55,086 nt of DNA from Candidatus Anaerotignum merdipullorum (GTDB lineage Bacteria > Bacillota > Clostridia > Lachnospirales > Anaerotignaceae): contig DXEB01000075.1 of assembly GCA_019115165.1 (NCBI GenBank), forward strand, positions 1-55,086. Reading direction: 5' to 3'. Within the stretch, counting starts at the first letter, position 1, and each line of letters starts with the position of its first letter. The notes under the pieces are model-generated. The model saw nothing but the letters and a program-made list of their open reading frames with translations. It had not been told where the DNA came from and searched no databases. Below are positions 9,788 through 18,394 of this stretch, one piece after another. The translations under genes and the position numbers were made by a program.

Positions 9788-9814
9788 AAAAGACTGCCAA
9801 GGGCAGTCTTTTTT
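9788..9814 (+). terminator. Intrinsic terminator between galM and recJ
   Basis: Compact hairpin AAAAGACTGCC-AAG-GGCAGTCTTTT followed by further T. It sits about 270 bases after galM. Confidence 0.88.
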
Positions 9815-10000
9815 GTATCCTTCGTGAGGAAAAGGAAATCGTTGCAGCGGCATTTCCCTAGAACCTATGGCAGGCGGACGAAAATAGTTTGCGATGAAGG
9901 AAAAGGCAGTCGAAAATGGCTGAATATCTGGAATGTGATGCAAATTTGTTTTTTATCCAGATCGTGAACGGGATTTTATCTGTTCCTGTTTGTCGATTTA

Positions 10001-10009
10001 TGTTATACT
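10001..10009 (+). promoter_or_regulatory. Extended -10 promoter for recJ
   Basis: TGTTATACT carries a TG-N-TATACT extended -10. No good -35 box sits at 16-18 bases. The predicted start is near 10016, leaving a leader of about 20 bases that is mostly the ribosome binding site. Confidence 0.5.
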
Positions 10010-10038
10010 GCATACAGGAACAGGAAGGAGAACGCAAA

Positions 10039-11817
10039 ATGAAACGCTGGCAGTTGAAACGAACAAAAGTAAATATAAAGGCGATTGCGGCAGATTTGGG
10101 GATTCAGCCGGCAACGGCGGCAGTGTTGGCAAATCGAAAATTGCTTTCGCCTAAGCAGACGCGCGATTTTTTGTATCCTACGGCAGCGCAGCTGTACGAC
10201 GGTTTGCAAATGCAAGATATGGAGCGTGGATTGGCGTTGGTAGAGGCTGCGGTATGTGAAGGGAAGAAAATTGCGGTATATGGGGATTATGATGTGGATG
10301 GTGTGATGAGTACAACGATTTTGACCCGCACCATCCAAATATGCGGCGGAGAAGTGATATATTACGTACCGCACCGTCAACAAGAGGGATATGGTTTGAA
10401 TCCGGCGGCGGTGGAGCAGTTGGCAGTGCAGGGAGTAGGGCTGTTGTTTACCTGTGATAATGGAATTGCGGCCTTGCGTGAGGTGGAGATCGCGAAAGAA
10501 AAGGGCATGGATGTAGTGATTTTGGATCATCATGAGCCTCAGTTTACAGAAGGCAGAGAAGGAAAAATGCGTGATATTCTGCCCAAAGGAGACGCAGTCA
10601 TTGATCCAAAACGCAGGGACTGCCATTATCCGTTTCCACTGCTTTGCGCAGCAGGAATTTCTTATAAATTTGCATTGCTGTTGTTGCGTCGTTTTGGCAA
10701 AAAAGAGGAACGGTTGGAAAAGGAACTGCTTTGTTTTGCCGCAGTGGCAACGGTCTGCGACATTGTGGATTTGCTGGAAGAGAACCGTACGTTGGTACAG
10801 TTGGGACTGCAGGAAATACAGCATACCACTAATGTTGGGCTGCAAATGCTTCTGGAAGAAACCGGATTAGGGCAGCGCCAGGTGACAGAATATCATTTGG
10901 GGTTTGTGATTGGTCCCTGTATTAACGCAACAGGCAGACTGGAAAGCGGTAGAATGGCGGTGGAACTGTTCTGTGAAACGGACGCAGAGCGAGCAAGGCA
11001 GATGGCGAGACATCTGATTGCATTAAATGAAGAAAGAAAGACATTGACGGCGAAGGCGGTAGAGCGATTGACGCAGCATATCGAAGTGCAGGAAACGCCG
11101 CTGGATCCGGTGCTGGTGCTTTATGATGAAAGTATTCATGAAAGCATCGCCGGTATTGTGGCAGGGCGGATTAAAGATCGATATTATCATCCTACCATAT
11201 TGATTACAGATGCAGAGGATGGAGCAAAAGGATCCGCGCGCAGCATTGAGGGATATCATATTTTTGAGGAATTGTTTGCTTGTCGAGATTTATTTACCCG
11301 ATTCGGCGGGCATGCGATGGCAGCAGGGTTATCTTTGCCGAAAGAAAACATTCCGTTACTGAGGCAGCGCCTGAATACAGCGTGTCAGCTAACAGAGGCG
11401 GAAATGACGCCGGTATTGCGGATCGAAAAAATATTGCATTTTTTTGAAATACATATGACATTGGCGGAAGAATTGAAGACATTGGCACCCTTTGGAAAGG
11501 AAAATCCAGCGCCGTTGTTTGCAACGCGAAATGTTTGGGTAGAGCAGCTGCGGCTCATTGGGAAGCAAAAAGATATGTTGCAAATGACACTGAGGGAAGA
11601 AGGAAGCCCATTGCGCTTGGCGGCAGTTTCGTTTGATGGATTGACACATCTGCGGGACATTGTGAAAGAATTGTATCCGCAGGAAGATTGTGATACAATA
11701 GTACAATCAGGTAGACTGCCGATGCAATTGGATTTTGTATACAGTATTGCAATTAATGCCTATAACGGCAGAACGACGGTGCAGCTTATGATTCGGGATT
11801 TTCGAGTGGCGAGATAG
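10039..11817 (+). CDS. recJ: Single-stranded-DNA-specific exonuclease RecJ
   Basis: 592-residue 5'-to-3' ssDNA exonuclease of the DHH superfamily, used in recombination and repair. The phosphoesterase core shows YGDYDVDGVMS (motif I), TCDNGIA (motif II) and VILDHHEP (the DHH motif). INATGRLESG follows. The DHHA1 domain carries FTRFGGHAMAAGLSL near residue 425, and an OB-fold region ends the protein. GGAAGGAG precedes the ATG at 10039; an upstream in-frame ATG at 9916 would add 41 residues across the promoter. The stop is 10 bases from apt, so the two form an operon, an association common in Clostridia. Confidence 0.97.
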   Translation: MKRWQLKRTKVNIKAIAADLGIQPATAAVLANRKLLSPKQTRDFLYPTAAQLYDGLQMQDMERGLALVEAAVCEGKKIAVYGDYDVDGVMSTTILTRTIQICGGEVIYYVPHRQQEGYGLNPAAVEQLAVQGVGLLFTCDNGIAALREVEIAKEKGMDVVILDHHEPQFTEGREGKMRDILPKGDAVIDPKRRDCHYPFPLLCAAGISYKFALLLLRRFGKKEERLEKELLCFAAVATVCDIVDLLEENRTLVQLGLQEIQHTTNVGLQMLLEETGLGQRQVTEYHLGFVIGPCINATGRLESGRMAVELFCETDAERARQMARHLIALNEERKTLTAKAVERLTQHIEVQETPLDPVLVLYDESIHESIAGIVAGRIKDRYYHPTILITDAEDGAKGSARSIEGYHIFEELFACRDLFTRFGGHAMAAGLSLPKENIPLLRQRLNTACQLTEAEMTPVLRIEKILHFFEIHMTLAEELKTLAPFGKENPAPLFATRNVWVEQLRLIGKQKDMLQMTLREEGSPLRLAAVSFDGLTHLRDIVKELYPQEDCDTIVQSGRLPMQLDFVYSIAINAYNGRTTVQLMIRDFRVAR

Positions 11818-11827
11818 GAGGAAGCAT

Positions 11828-12340
11828 ATGGATTTGAAAGAAAAAATCAGGGCAATTCCGGATTTTCCGCAAAAAGGAGTCATATTCCGCGATATTACCA
11901 CGTTATTGAAAGACGCAGACAGTTTGCGGGAAGCGGTAGACCGTTTGCAGCAGGAATTGGAGGGATTGGAGTTTGATCTGATATTGGGGCCAGAATCCCG
12001 CGGATTCATTTTTGGGATGCCTCTGGCGTATCATTTGAAAAAAGGTTTTGTCCCGGTGCGAAAAAAAGGAAAGCTGCCTGCGGAGGTCATTCGTCAGGAA
12101 TATGCATTGGAATACGGAACAGCCACGATTGAAATGCATCGGGATGCGGTACAGGCTGGACAGAAAGTCGTTATTGTAGACGATTTGTTGGCAACCGGCG
12201 GCACTGCGAAGGCGCTGGTGGAAATGGTGGAACGCGCTGGCGGGACAGTCGTGGCGCTGGACTTCTTGATTGAATTAGACGGGCTGAAAGGCAGGCAGGT
12301 ACTGGCGGGATATGATGTACATTCCGTACTGCATTATTGA
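11828..12340 (+). CDS. apt: Adenine phosphoribosyltransferase
   Basis: 170-residue purine salvage enzyme that makes AMP from adenine and PRPP. The PRPP-binding motif VVIVDDLLATGGTAKALV lies at about residues 115-132. The family N-terminal stretch IPDFPQKGVIFRDITTLL and the flexible-loop region LPAEVIRQEYALEYG are present. Length is standard. AGGAGG lies 6 bases before the ATG and overlaps the end of recJ's terminal region. In many clostridia recJ-apt continues into rel; here rel is 7.3 kb downstream. Confidence 0.97.
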   Translation: MDLKEKIRAIPDFPQKGVIFRDITTLLKDADSLREAVDRLQQELEGLEFDLILGPESRGFIFGMPLAYHLKKGFVPVRKKGKLPAEVIRQEYALEYGTATIEMHRDAVQAGQKVVIVDDLLATGGTAKALVEMVERAGGTVVALDFLIELDGLKGRQVLAGYDVHSVLHY

Positions 12341-12480
12341 AATGAATATCCCGGCAGAAACAAATGGACAGGCAGACCTTGTGTGAGAATTTCGGAAGCC
12401 TGCGGTATGTCAGCAAGCGGAGAAAATCACGTATAGAATACTGGATAAACGGATAGGATGGGATTGGAAGGGGGTGGCAT

Positions 12481-13419
12481 ATGTACAGCCAATTTTTTAT
12501 ATTGTTTGCTATGATCCTCATTGGATATTACTGCTACCGAAAGGGTTGGATGACTTTAGAGGTGAACAAGGGCGTAGGAAGCCTAGTGATGCAGGTAACC
12601 ATACCCGCGATGTTGGTTTCTACCATTGCGGATATTACCATTACAAAAGATGTATTGATCGGATTCTTTCTGATGATGGCAGCACAGGCAGCGGCAATGA
12701 TGCTGTTTGGTTATTTGATGCGATGGTATGGAAAGTGGAGAAAACTGGACAATCGTTTGTTGGATATGCTGGATATTACGACAGGATCTTTGAATAGTGG
12801 ATTTATCGGGTTGCCCATTGCAACGATCTTTTTTGGAGATTTGGGCGTGATGTATATGTCTGCCGGGGTGTTGGGACTGAATTTATACCTTTGGAGTTAT
12901 GGTGTATATGTTCTGAGCGGAAAGGCGGGCAATACCCGCGGACAAATGGGCAGAACGTTTTTGAAAGGTGCAGTTAATCCCAACTGTATTGCAATATTTG
13001 TCGGATTGATATTGACGCTGACCCAAACGGTGCAGTGGGTGCCGGATATGCTGCTGCGCTTTTTTGATGAGCTGGGCGGACTGTCTACGCCTTTGTCGTT
13101 GATTTATATTGGAGCGTTGGCGGGTAACAGCGGGATCGTGCAGCTGTTCCGAGAGAAAATGGCACTGGAAATCAGTTTAATCAAAATGATTTTGATGCCT
13201 TTTCTGGCATGGGCGGTGATGTTAGTCGTACCGGCTGGAGATATGGCGAAAAAGATTTTTCTCATTGCGACAGCATTGCCGGCAGCGGTGGTAGTACCGA
13301 TGATGGTGGAACGGTTCGGTTATGGTGAAAAACTGTCTTCAGATATTGTATTATTGACTACATTGATTTCTGTAGTGGAATTACCAGCCTGTGTTTGGCT
13401 GGCGAATTGGCTGTATTGA
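12481..13419 (+). CDS. AEC family permease (auxin efflux carrier/malate permease type)
   Basis: 312-residue polytopic membrane protein with about ten hydrophobic helices in two halves of five, typical of the AEC family that exports or imports organic acids and other small anions. The first half carries VTIPAMLVSTI, and the mid-protein segment TGSLNSGFIGLPI matches the family's N-x-G-F-x-G-x-P signature. The second half has NPNCIAIFVGL and TPLSLIYIGALAG. GGAAGGGGG precedes the ATG. Neighbours give no substrate clue: apt ends 140 bases upstream and rplS begins 139 bases downstream behind its own promoter. Malate or another carboxylate is the usual guess. Confidence 0.85.
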   Translation: MYSQFFILFAMILIGYYCYRKGWMTLEVNKGVGSLVMQVTIPAMLVSTIADITITKDVLIGFFLMMAAQAAAMMLFGYLMRWYGKWRKLDNRLLDMLDITTGSLNSGFIGLPIATIFFGDLGVMYMSAGVLGLNLYLWSYGVYVLSGKAGNTRGQMGRTFLKGAVNPNCIAIFVGLILTLTQTVQWVPDMLLRFFDELGGLSTPLSLIYIGALAGNSGIVQLFREKMALEISLIKMILMPFLAWAVMLVVPAGDMAKKIFLIATALPAAVVVPMMVERFGYGEKLSSDIVLLTTLISVVELPACVWLANWLY

Positions 13420-13448
13420 GAAAGAAGCGGAAAAATCATAAAAAATGC

Positions 13449-13477
13449 TTGCAAAACACACGGCGGCGTGGTATAAT
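13449..13477 (+). promoter_or_regulatory. Promoter for rplS
   Basis: -35 TTGCAA (13449-13454), 17-base spacer and -10 TATAAT (13472-13477). The transcript would carry a leader of about 75 bases. Firmicute rplS leaders sometimes hold an autoregulatory L19 structure; I see only a weak GGAC/GTCC hairpin and cannot confirm one. Confidence 0.8.
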
Positions 13478-13558
13478 TGCTCATGTTGATTACGGACGGT
13501 CCAATGGCGCATGAAGAAGATGGCGGTAAGAACGTCTTTGGGGAAAGGAGGAAACACA

Positions 13559-13903
13559 ATGGATATCATTAGAGAACTGGAAAAAGAACAGCTGAAAAGC
13601 GACATAACTCCTTTTAACGTGGGTGATACCATTCGCGTATATGCGAAAGTAGTGGAAGGTTCCAGAGAAAGACTTCAGATGTTTGAAGGCGTTGTCATTA
13701 AGAGACAGGGCGGCGGCATCAGAGAAACCTTCACAGTAAGACGTATTGCATCCGGCGTTGGTGTGGAAAGAACATGGCCTTTGCATTCTCCCAGAATCGA
13801 TCGTATCGAAGTAGTAAGACGCGGTGTAGTAAGACGCGCGAAACTCTTCTACCTGAGAGATAAGGTTGGTAAGGCAGCAAAGGTAAAAGAAGTATTGAGA
13901 TAA
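13559..13903 (+). CDS. rplS: 50S ribosomal protein L19
   Basis: 114-residue large-subunit protein at the interface of the 30S and 50S subunits. Family landmarks are [16 protein letters not shown] near the N-terminus, the loop [17 protein letters not shown], and the highly conserved [13 protein letters not shown] followed by the basic [21 protein letters not shown] lies 8 bases before the ATG. The order rplS-lepB-rbgA is the usual Bacillota arrangement, in which a ribosomal protein gene sits beside the 50S assembly GTPase. A terminator and a separate lepB promoter follow, so it is largely its own transcript. Codon use is biased as in highly expressed genes. Confidence 0.98.
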   Translation: MDIIRELEKEQLKSDITPFNVGDTIRVYAKVVEGSRERLQMFEGVVIKRQGGGIRETFTVRRIASGVGVERTWPLHSPRIDRIEVVRRGVVRRAKLFYLRDKVGKAAKVKEVLR

Positions 13904-13911
13904 GAAAAATC

Positions 13912-13943
13912 AGCCTTGGTGAGTGATTCATCAAGGCTTTTTT
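13912..13943 (+). terminator. Intrinsic terminator after rplS
   Basis: AGCCTTGGTGA (13912-13922) pairs with TCATCAAGGCT (13928-13938) around GTGAT, with one G-U/mismatch position, followed by six T. Confidence 0.88.
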
Positions 13944-13973
13944 CGTGAAAGGCAAGTGCTGCGGCAGGTGCAT

Positions 13974-14003
13974 TTGACGAAAAAAGGCAAACAATGGTAT
14001 AGT
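13974..14003 (+). promoter_or_regulatory. Promoter for lepB-rbgA
   Basis: -35 TTGACG (13974-13979), 18-base spacer and -10 TATAGT (13998-14003), just after the rplS terminator. Confidence 0.75.
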
Positions 14004-14035
14004 AGTATGATAGAGAAAGGAAGGAGGCGGGATTC

Positions 14036-14605
14036 GTGGCAAAAAGAGAACAGACAAAGCGTGGTGCGAGGCATTGGATATCTACCGCGCTGCAGCTTGT
14101 GGCAATTTTACTGATTGTATTGTTGCTTCGTACATTTGTTATTGGTACGATTTATGTCAAAGGGTCATCGATGGAGCCGAATTTCCATCATGGGGATTTT
14201 TTGATTGTCAATAAACTGGAAACGCTGGTGTCAGCACCGGAAAGAGGAGACGTTGTAATTTGTGCATTGGAAGAAGGTGCGTACGGTGGAGAAAATATCA
14301 TCAAACGGGTGATTGGGCTGCCGGGAGACGAAATCGATCTGCGACTGCAGGAAGATGGTACGTATCGCACATATATCAATGCAGAAGCACAAACGGAACC
14401 ATATATTGCGGAAGAGATGATGGATGGTGGAGATATTTCTTATCCATTTGTGGTACCAGAAGGCTGTTATTTTGTCATGGGGGATAACCGTAATGCCAGT
14501 ACGGATAGTCGCAGACTGTCTATTGGTTCAATCGCAAAAGAAGATATTATGGGAAAAGTCGTGCTGCGCGTATTTCCGTTCCGTAGTTTTGGCTTGATTG
14601 AATGA
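14036..14605 (+). CDS. lepB: Signal peptidase I
   Basis: 189-residue membrane-bound serine protease that cuts signal peptides from secreted proteins. One N-terminal transmembrane helix (about residues 17-36) anchors the external catalytic domain. The catalytic serine lies in KGSSMEPNFHHGD and the general-base lysine in NIIKRVIGLPGDEI. The later box YFVMGDNRNASTDSR is also present. It starts with GTG at 14036 behind AAGGAGG; no in-frame ATG gives the full membrane helix. The stop overlaps the ribosome binding region of rbgA, so the two are translationally close. The fold and size match the Gram-positive SipS/SpsB group. Confidence 0.97.
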   Translation: MAKREQTKRGARHWISTALQLVAILLIVLLLRTFVIGTIYVKGSSMEPNFHHGDFLIVNKLETLVSAPERGDVVICALEEGAYGGENIIKRVIGLPGDEIDLRLQEDGTYRTYINAEAQTEPYIAEEMMDGGDISYPFVVPEGCYFVMGDNRNASTDSRRLSIGSIAKEDIMGKVVLRVFPFRSFGLIE

Positions 14606-14618
14606 GGAGGAAAAGAAC

Positions 14619-15566
14619 ATGCAGATACAATGGTATCCGGGACATATGACCAAAACGCGCCGGATGATGGAAGAAACCATATCACTGGTGGATATTGTCA
14701 TAGAACTGGTAGATGCTCGTATTCCATACAGCAGTAAAAATCCGGATTTGGATGAATTGGCAAAAAACAAACATCGGATTCTGCTGTTGAATAAAAGCGA
14801 TTTGGCGGATCCGATAGCAACGGAAGTATGGAAACAGTATTTTCAGGAAAAAGGATTTGCTGTCATTGAGATGAATGCCGTCAAAGGCACGGCAATGGCA
14901 GAAGTGACCAACACGGCACGGGCGTTGATGCAGGAAAAGATCGAGAAGCTGCGGGCAAGAGGCAGGCTCAATGTGCCGATCCGCGCGATGATTGTGGGTA
15001 TTCCAAATGTAGGAAAGTCTACGTTTATCAATCAATATGTGGGAAAAACCACGGCAAAAACTGGTGATAAACCGGGTGTTACCAGAGGAAAGCAGTGGAT
15101 CAAATTGAAAAAGGACTTTGAACTTCTGGATACACCAGGAATCTTATGGCCAAAATTTGAGGACCAGAAAGTAGGATTGAAGTTGGCATTTACCGGTGCG
15201 ATCAATGATGATATTCTGGATGCACAGACATTGGCGACTGCTTTTATCAATCATATGATGGTGGTACAGCCGGATTGTATTCGAAATCGGTATCATATTG
15301 CGTTTGATACCATTGCGGAACCGCATGACGTGCTCTGTCAGATTGCGCAAGCCAGAGGATTTAAGCTCAAAGGCAATGAATTGGATTTGGAGCGTGCGGC
15401 AAATGTTTTGTTGGATGAATTCCGTGGCGGAAAACTGGGGCGGCTGACACTGGAACTGCCAGAAGATATTATGGAAATGCTGGCGGAGAAAGAAATCAGA
15501 GAGCGAGAAAAAAATCAGGCAGATCAAGCCAGAAGGGCGGCATTTCAAAAAAGAAACAGAGGATAA
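14619..15566 (+). CDS. rbgA: Ribosome biogenesis GTPase RbgA (YlqF)
   Basis: 315-residue circularly permuted GTPase needed for late assembly of the 50S subunit. The motifs come in permuted order: G4 as LLNKSDLAD, then G1 GIPNVGKSTFIN, then G2/G3 with the threonine in GVTRG and DTPGILWP. The N-terminal IQWYPGHMTKTRRMM is the family signature, and the C-terminus is a helical RNA-binding domain ending in a charged tail. The ATG at 14619 has AGGAGG at 14603; an upstream ATG at 14598 lies inside lepB. It is co-transcribed with lepB and closes with a terminator, without the rnhB found next in many relatives. Confidence 0.97.
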   Translation: MQIQWYPGHMTKTRRMMEETISLVDIVIELVDARIPYSSKNPDLDELAKNKHRILLLNKSDLADPIATEVWKQYFQEKGFAVIEMNAVKGTAMAEVTNTARALMQEKIEKLRARGRLNVPIRAMIVGIPNVGKSTFINQYVGKTTAKTGDKPGVTRGKQWIKLKKDFELLDTPGILWPKFEDQKVGLKLAFTGAINDDILDAQTLATAFINHMMVVQPDCIRNRYHIAFDTIAEPHDVLCQIAQARGFKLKGNELDLERAANVLLDEFRGGKLGRLTLELPEDIMEMLAEKEIREREKNQADQARRAAFQKRNRG

Positions 15567-15617
15567 CAAAAATTTCGGTTACGATCTGTGCATAGAAGCA
15601 GAATGGTTTGAGTTCAG

Positions 15618-15670
15618 AAGCAGTTAGAATATTCTGAAATAGATTTACAGAATGTTCTCGCTGCTTTTTT
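15618..15670 (+). terminator. Intrinsic terminator after rbgA
   Basis: A long hairpin joins AAGCAG-TTAGAATATTCTG to CAGAATGTTCT-CG-CTGCTT, followed by a T run. The inner and outer stems are separated by small mismatches. Confidence 0.85.
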
Positions 15671-15753
15671 CGTACGAGTGAAGATGCGTTTATAAGACAG
15701 GAAATTGCTTTGCAGAAAAATAAACGACGGCAGGATGTTTGTTGCGCTACTGT

Positions 15754-15796
15754 AAAAAAACAGCTTTGAGCGGTTTTTACCGTCACAAAACTGTTT
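15754..15796 (-). terminator. Intrinsic terminator of the ttcA-xer-Nudix operon
   Basis: Read on the minus strand, AAACAG, TTTTG and CGGT pair with ACCG, CAAA and CTGTTT around an AAAA loop, followed by seven T. It lies just beyond the Nudix stop and faces the rbgA terminator. Confidence 0.85.
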
Positions 15797-15813
15797 GGTC
15801 TTCTGTAGGATAT

Positions 15814-16464
15814 CTATTTTTGGGAAGACAAAGAGGCTTTATAAGTTTTCCATTCGGAGATGATGTTTTCAATGATTTGTGCTGTCAACCCCCAAATAGT
15901 CTTTCCTTCATAAAAATAAAACAATTCTGGTACTTTGCATTCTCGAAATCCATAAGATTTTCCGTTTTCAATCCGATCATAAGGAAAAGGAACACTCATA
16001 TCCGCTTTCCAATACATATAATGTATTTCTGGTGGATGTTCCAAAAAGAAGGCAAGGGGGATTGTAAATACTTCTGCGACTTCTTCCAACTGACAGGAAA
16101 TGGAGTGGTAATCCTGCGCGGAAACGATACCAATATATGGCTGAATCAATCCGCCGTAGACAGTCAGCATGTAATTGCTTTTACCCAATATGCGGATCTG
16201 TTCTATAGGAATACCAAGTTCTTCTTCTGTTTCCCGCAAAGCAGTCTGTTTTAGATCTTCGCCTTTTTCCTGGTGTCCGCCGGGGAAACAGATATCGCCG
16301 GGCTGCCGTACATGAGCGGCGCGCTTAGTCAATATGAAATGGAGCTCGCCGTCAAGTTCGGTTAATAATGCTAAAATACCATATTTTTTCAGCTGCAAAA
16401 TAGGCTGCGGTTTTTTTTGAGAAAAAATATTTGTGAAATCCGGTATGGTAGGTTTTTGTTGCAA
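15814..16464 (-). CDS. Nudix hydrolase, CoA pyrophosphatase-like
   Basis: 216-residue Nudix hydrolase. The full Nudix box GX5EX7REUXEEXGU reads from GGHQEKGED to RETEEELGI at about residues 62-85. Immediately before it, LTKRAAHVRQPGDICFPGG resembles the UPF0035 motif of CoA and acetyl-CoA pyrophosphatases (NudL/YeaB type), which points to CoA-derivative turnover. The start is TTG at 16464 behind AAAGGAC with 9-base spacing; no ATG is better placed. The recombinase stop lies 5 bases upstream and overlaps the ribosome binding site, so it is the last gene of a three-gene minus-strand operon. The C-terminal part is variable, as usual for this group. Confidence 0.88.
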   Translation of the reverse strand: MQQKPTIPDFTNIFSQKKPQPILQLKKYGILALLTELDGELHFILTKRAAHVRQPGDICFPGGHQEKGEDLKQTALRETEEELGIPIEQIRILGKSNYMLTVYGGLIQPYIGIVSAQDYHSISCQLEEVAEVFTIPLAFFLEHPPEIHYMYWKADMSVPFPYDRIENGKSYGFRECKVPELFYFYEGKTIWGLTAQIIENIISEWKTYKASLSSQK

Positions 16465-16469
16465 TCGAA

Positions 16470-17531
16470 TCAGTCCTTTCTCAATTTGATAAAGGAAGCG
16501 GCACGTCTCCTCCGATTTTCTTCGATTTCCGCATAATGTTTGCGTGTAGTGTTGACATCTGCGTGCCCAAGAGTATCCGCCACCAGATAGATGTCGCCGG
16601 TTTCCTGATACAAATTGGTGCCGTAAGTGCTGCGCAGTTTATGAGGGGAAATGTTTTTGGCTGTGACGCCATGCGCATATTTTTTTACAAGATTTTGCAC
16701 GGCGCGTACGCTGATCCGTTTTCCTTGGGAAGAAAGAAATAAAGCATCCTCACCGTCTTCTTTGGTGATTGTTTGATTGCGTTCTTCCAGATAATCCGAC
16801 AATGCTTCGGCGACCTCTTCCCCAAAATAGAGCATCACTTCGTTTCCGCCTTTGCGCAGCACTTTGACCGCGTGGTTTTGAAAATCTAAATCTTTACGGT
16901 TAATGCCGACACATTCGGATACCCGCATACCGGTGCCAAGCAATAAGGTTATCAATGCCAAATCTCGTTTTTTTGTCTTTTCATGTCGAGCTTTCTGACG
17001 ATCGGTCAGATATTCTCCGCTTTCCACGGCATCCAGAAAATTTGCCATTTCATTTACATCCAGGCGGGTGATTTTTTTTTCGTGGATTTTTGGTGTATCT
17101 ACAAGGGTCGCCGGATTTCCCGATAGTTTTCCCTTTTTGTAGAAATATTTGAACATGGAACGTATGGAAGCGAGCTTGCGAGATTTCCCTTTTTCCTCAT
17201 TGTGGTGTTGTGTTTGCTGTGCCGGATTCTCGGAATTCGAATGGACATAATAAGAAAGATATTCTAAAAAACAGTCTATGTCTTCAGATGTAATTTGATT
17301 CAAATCCGTTACTTGCAAATTTTGTGCTGCGATACCGCCCAGTTTGTCATGCTCTTCATATAAATAACGGAAAAATACACGTAGGTCATAAGCATAGGCA
17401 AGGCGGGTTTTGGTAGAGGTCGTCTGGGAAATACCGCGGAAAAACTCCTGCAAAAAGGGCGGCAAATCCTGTTGGACTTCCCGTAAAAGCTGAGTTTCTT
17501 TGATTTTCAGCTCTTCGTGGTATACAGACAT
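16470..17531 (-). CDS. XerC/XerD-like tyrosine recombinase
   Basis: 353-residue site-specific recombinase. The N-terminal SAM-like core-binding domain (about residues 1-160) contains a hydrophilic insertion near residues 97-117 rich in Q, N, E and K. The C-terminal catalytic domain shows the active-site set in order: Arg in GTGMRVSE, Lys in VLRKGG, His-x-x-Arg in SPHKLRST, His in LGHADV and the nucleophile Tyr in RKHYAEI. All catalytic residues are present. The gene is 2 bases from ttcA-like upstream and 5 bases from the Nudix gene downstream. It is embedded among housekeeping genes with no excisionase, attachment repeats or phage genes nearby, so a chromosomal Xer role is more likely than a mobile-element integrase. 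Length exceeds classical XerC/D by about 50 residues. Confidence 0.93.
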   Translation of the reverse strand: MSVYHEELKIKETQLLREVQQDLPPFLQEFFRGISQTTSTKTRLAYAYDLRVFFRYLYEEHDKLGGIAAQNLQVTDLNQITSEDIDCFLEYLSYYVHSNSENPAQQTQHHNEEKGKSRKLASIRSMFKYFYKKGKLSGNPATLVDTPKIHEKKITRLDVNEMANFLDAVESGEYLTDRQKARHEKTKKRDLALITLLLGTGMRVSECVGINRKDLDFQNHAVKVLRKGGNEVMLYFGEEVAEALSDYLEERNQTITKEDGEDALFLSSQGKRISVRAVQNLVKKYAHGVTAKNISPHKLRSTYGTNLYQETGDIYLVADTLGHADVNTTRKHYAEIEENRRRRAASFIKLRKD

Positions 17532-17533
17532 GC

Positions 17534-18256
17534 TTATATCTCTCCATTCCAGCCTTTGATGCCAGAACGTTTGATGGCGCCAAAGACTTTTTCTTGTAAA
17601 TTGTCGTACTGTTTGGATAGCTCTGCCAGCATCTCTTTGGTTTCCTGCCGTTTGGTATTGCCGTCTGCTAAGCAGGGATTTTTGACAATCCGAATCCCGC
17701 TATGTGCAATGAACGAACGGCACTCCCACTCCGGCACATACATCAGCGGGCGGATAGAATACAGCCTGCTGCGATCCAGATAACTGACGGGGGCGAAGCA
17801 GTGGATCCGTCCCTCATAAAACAAAGACATAAAGAACGTTTCTACCACATCATCTTTGTTATGCCCAAGCGCGACTTTGTTACAGCCCAATTCTTCTGCT
17901 TTGGTATGCAACGCACCTTTGCGCATTTTTGCGCAGAGGGAACAAGGATTTTTTTCCTGGCGCTCTTCAAATATAATTTGACCAATGTCAGTATGAACGA
18001 CGGTATAGGGGACGCCGATAGAATCGCATAGCGATTGTATATCGTCATATACGGCGCCGGGCAGACCAAGCGAGACGGTAATGGCTTCCAAAGCAAAGTG
18101 TTTGGGATAAAACCGTTGCAAATGCTTCAGTGCAAGCAGCAGACAAAGGCTGTCCTTCCCGCCGGAAACGCCGACAGCGATTTTATCTCCTTCTGCAATC
18201 ATTTGATAGTCATCCACCGCACGGCGGACATAGCTGAGTAATTTTTGTAATTTCAT
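17534..18256 (-). CDS. TtcA/TilS-family PP-loop tRNA-modifying ATPase
   Basis: 240-residue PP-loop ATP pyrophosphatase related to TtcA, which thiolates cytidine 32 in tRNA. The ATP loop VGVSGGKDSLCL lies at about residues 28-39. PCSLCAKMRKG supplies a CxxC pair near residue 105, and GHNKDDVVET is the second family motif. A further cysteine in KNPCLADG near residue 193 matches the third ligand/catalytic cysteine of TtcA. An iron-sulfur-dependent thiolase is the natural reading. AGGAGGA precedes the ATG on the minus strand. It heads the operon with the recombinase and Nudix genes. Whether the product is s2C32 or another thiolated base cannot be told from sequence. Confidence 0.88.
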   Translation of the reverse strand: MKLQKLLSYVRRAVDDYQMIAEGDKIAVGVSGGKDSLCLLLALKHLQRFYPKHFALEAITVSLGLPGAVYDDIQSLCDSIGVPYTVVHTDIGQIIFEERQEKNPCSLCAKMRKGALHTKAEELGCNKVALGHNKDDVVETFFMSLFYEGRIHCFAPVSYLDRSRLYSIRPLMYVPEWECRSFIAHSGIRIVKNPCLADGNTKRQETKEMLAELSKQYDNLQEKVFGAIKRSGIKGWNGEI

Positions 18257-18321
18257 AAAACGAAAATCCTCCTTACGCAGTATTCATTATAGCGAATTTT
18301 TGGGAAAAATAAAAGGAATAC

Positions 18322-18350
18322 TGTTCAATTTTCTGGAAAAGGGATATAAT
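18322..18350 (+). promoter_or_regulatory. Probable promoter for nagZ
   Basis: -10 TATAAT (18345-18350) with a weak -35 TGTTCA (18322-18327) at 17 bases. It lies between divergent ttcA and nagZ. A TATAAT also reads on the minus strand at 18286-18291 and could serve ttcA, but its -35 is poor. Confidence 0.5.
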
Positions 18351-18394
18351 GAAAGCAACCATTGAAAAGAATACGGGAATACGGGGAGGTCTGT

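Larger units (their letters stand above)
9515..10038. other. 524-base gap between galM and recJ
   Basis: It holds a terminator at 9788-9814 and an extended -10 promoter at 10001-10009. The first 270 bases have no convincing gene; short open frames on both strands lack ribosome binding sites. The terminator's distance from galM suggests either a long 3' UTR or a decayed gene. Confidence 0.45.

Noticed and set aside
13478-13558. L19 leader regulatory RNA
   Set aside because: The leader length is plausible but I could not see the expected structure, only a weak four-base hairpin.
16470-17531. Tyrosine recombinase as sign of an integrated mobile element
   Set aside because: No attachment repeats, excisionase, phage or plasmid genes; neighbours are core genes packed in an operon with it.
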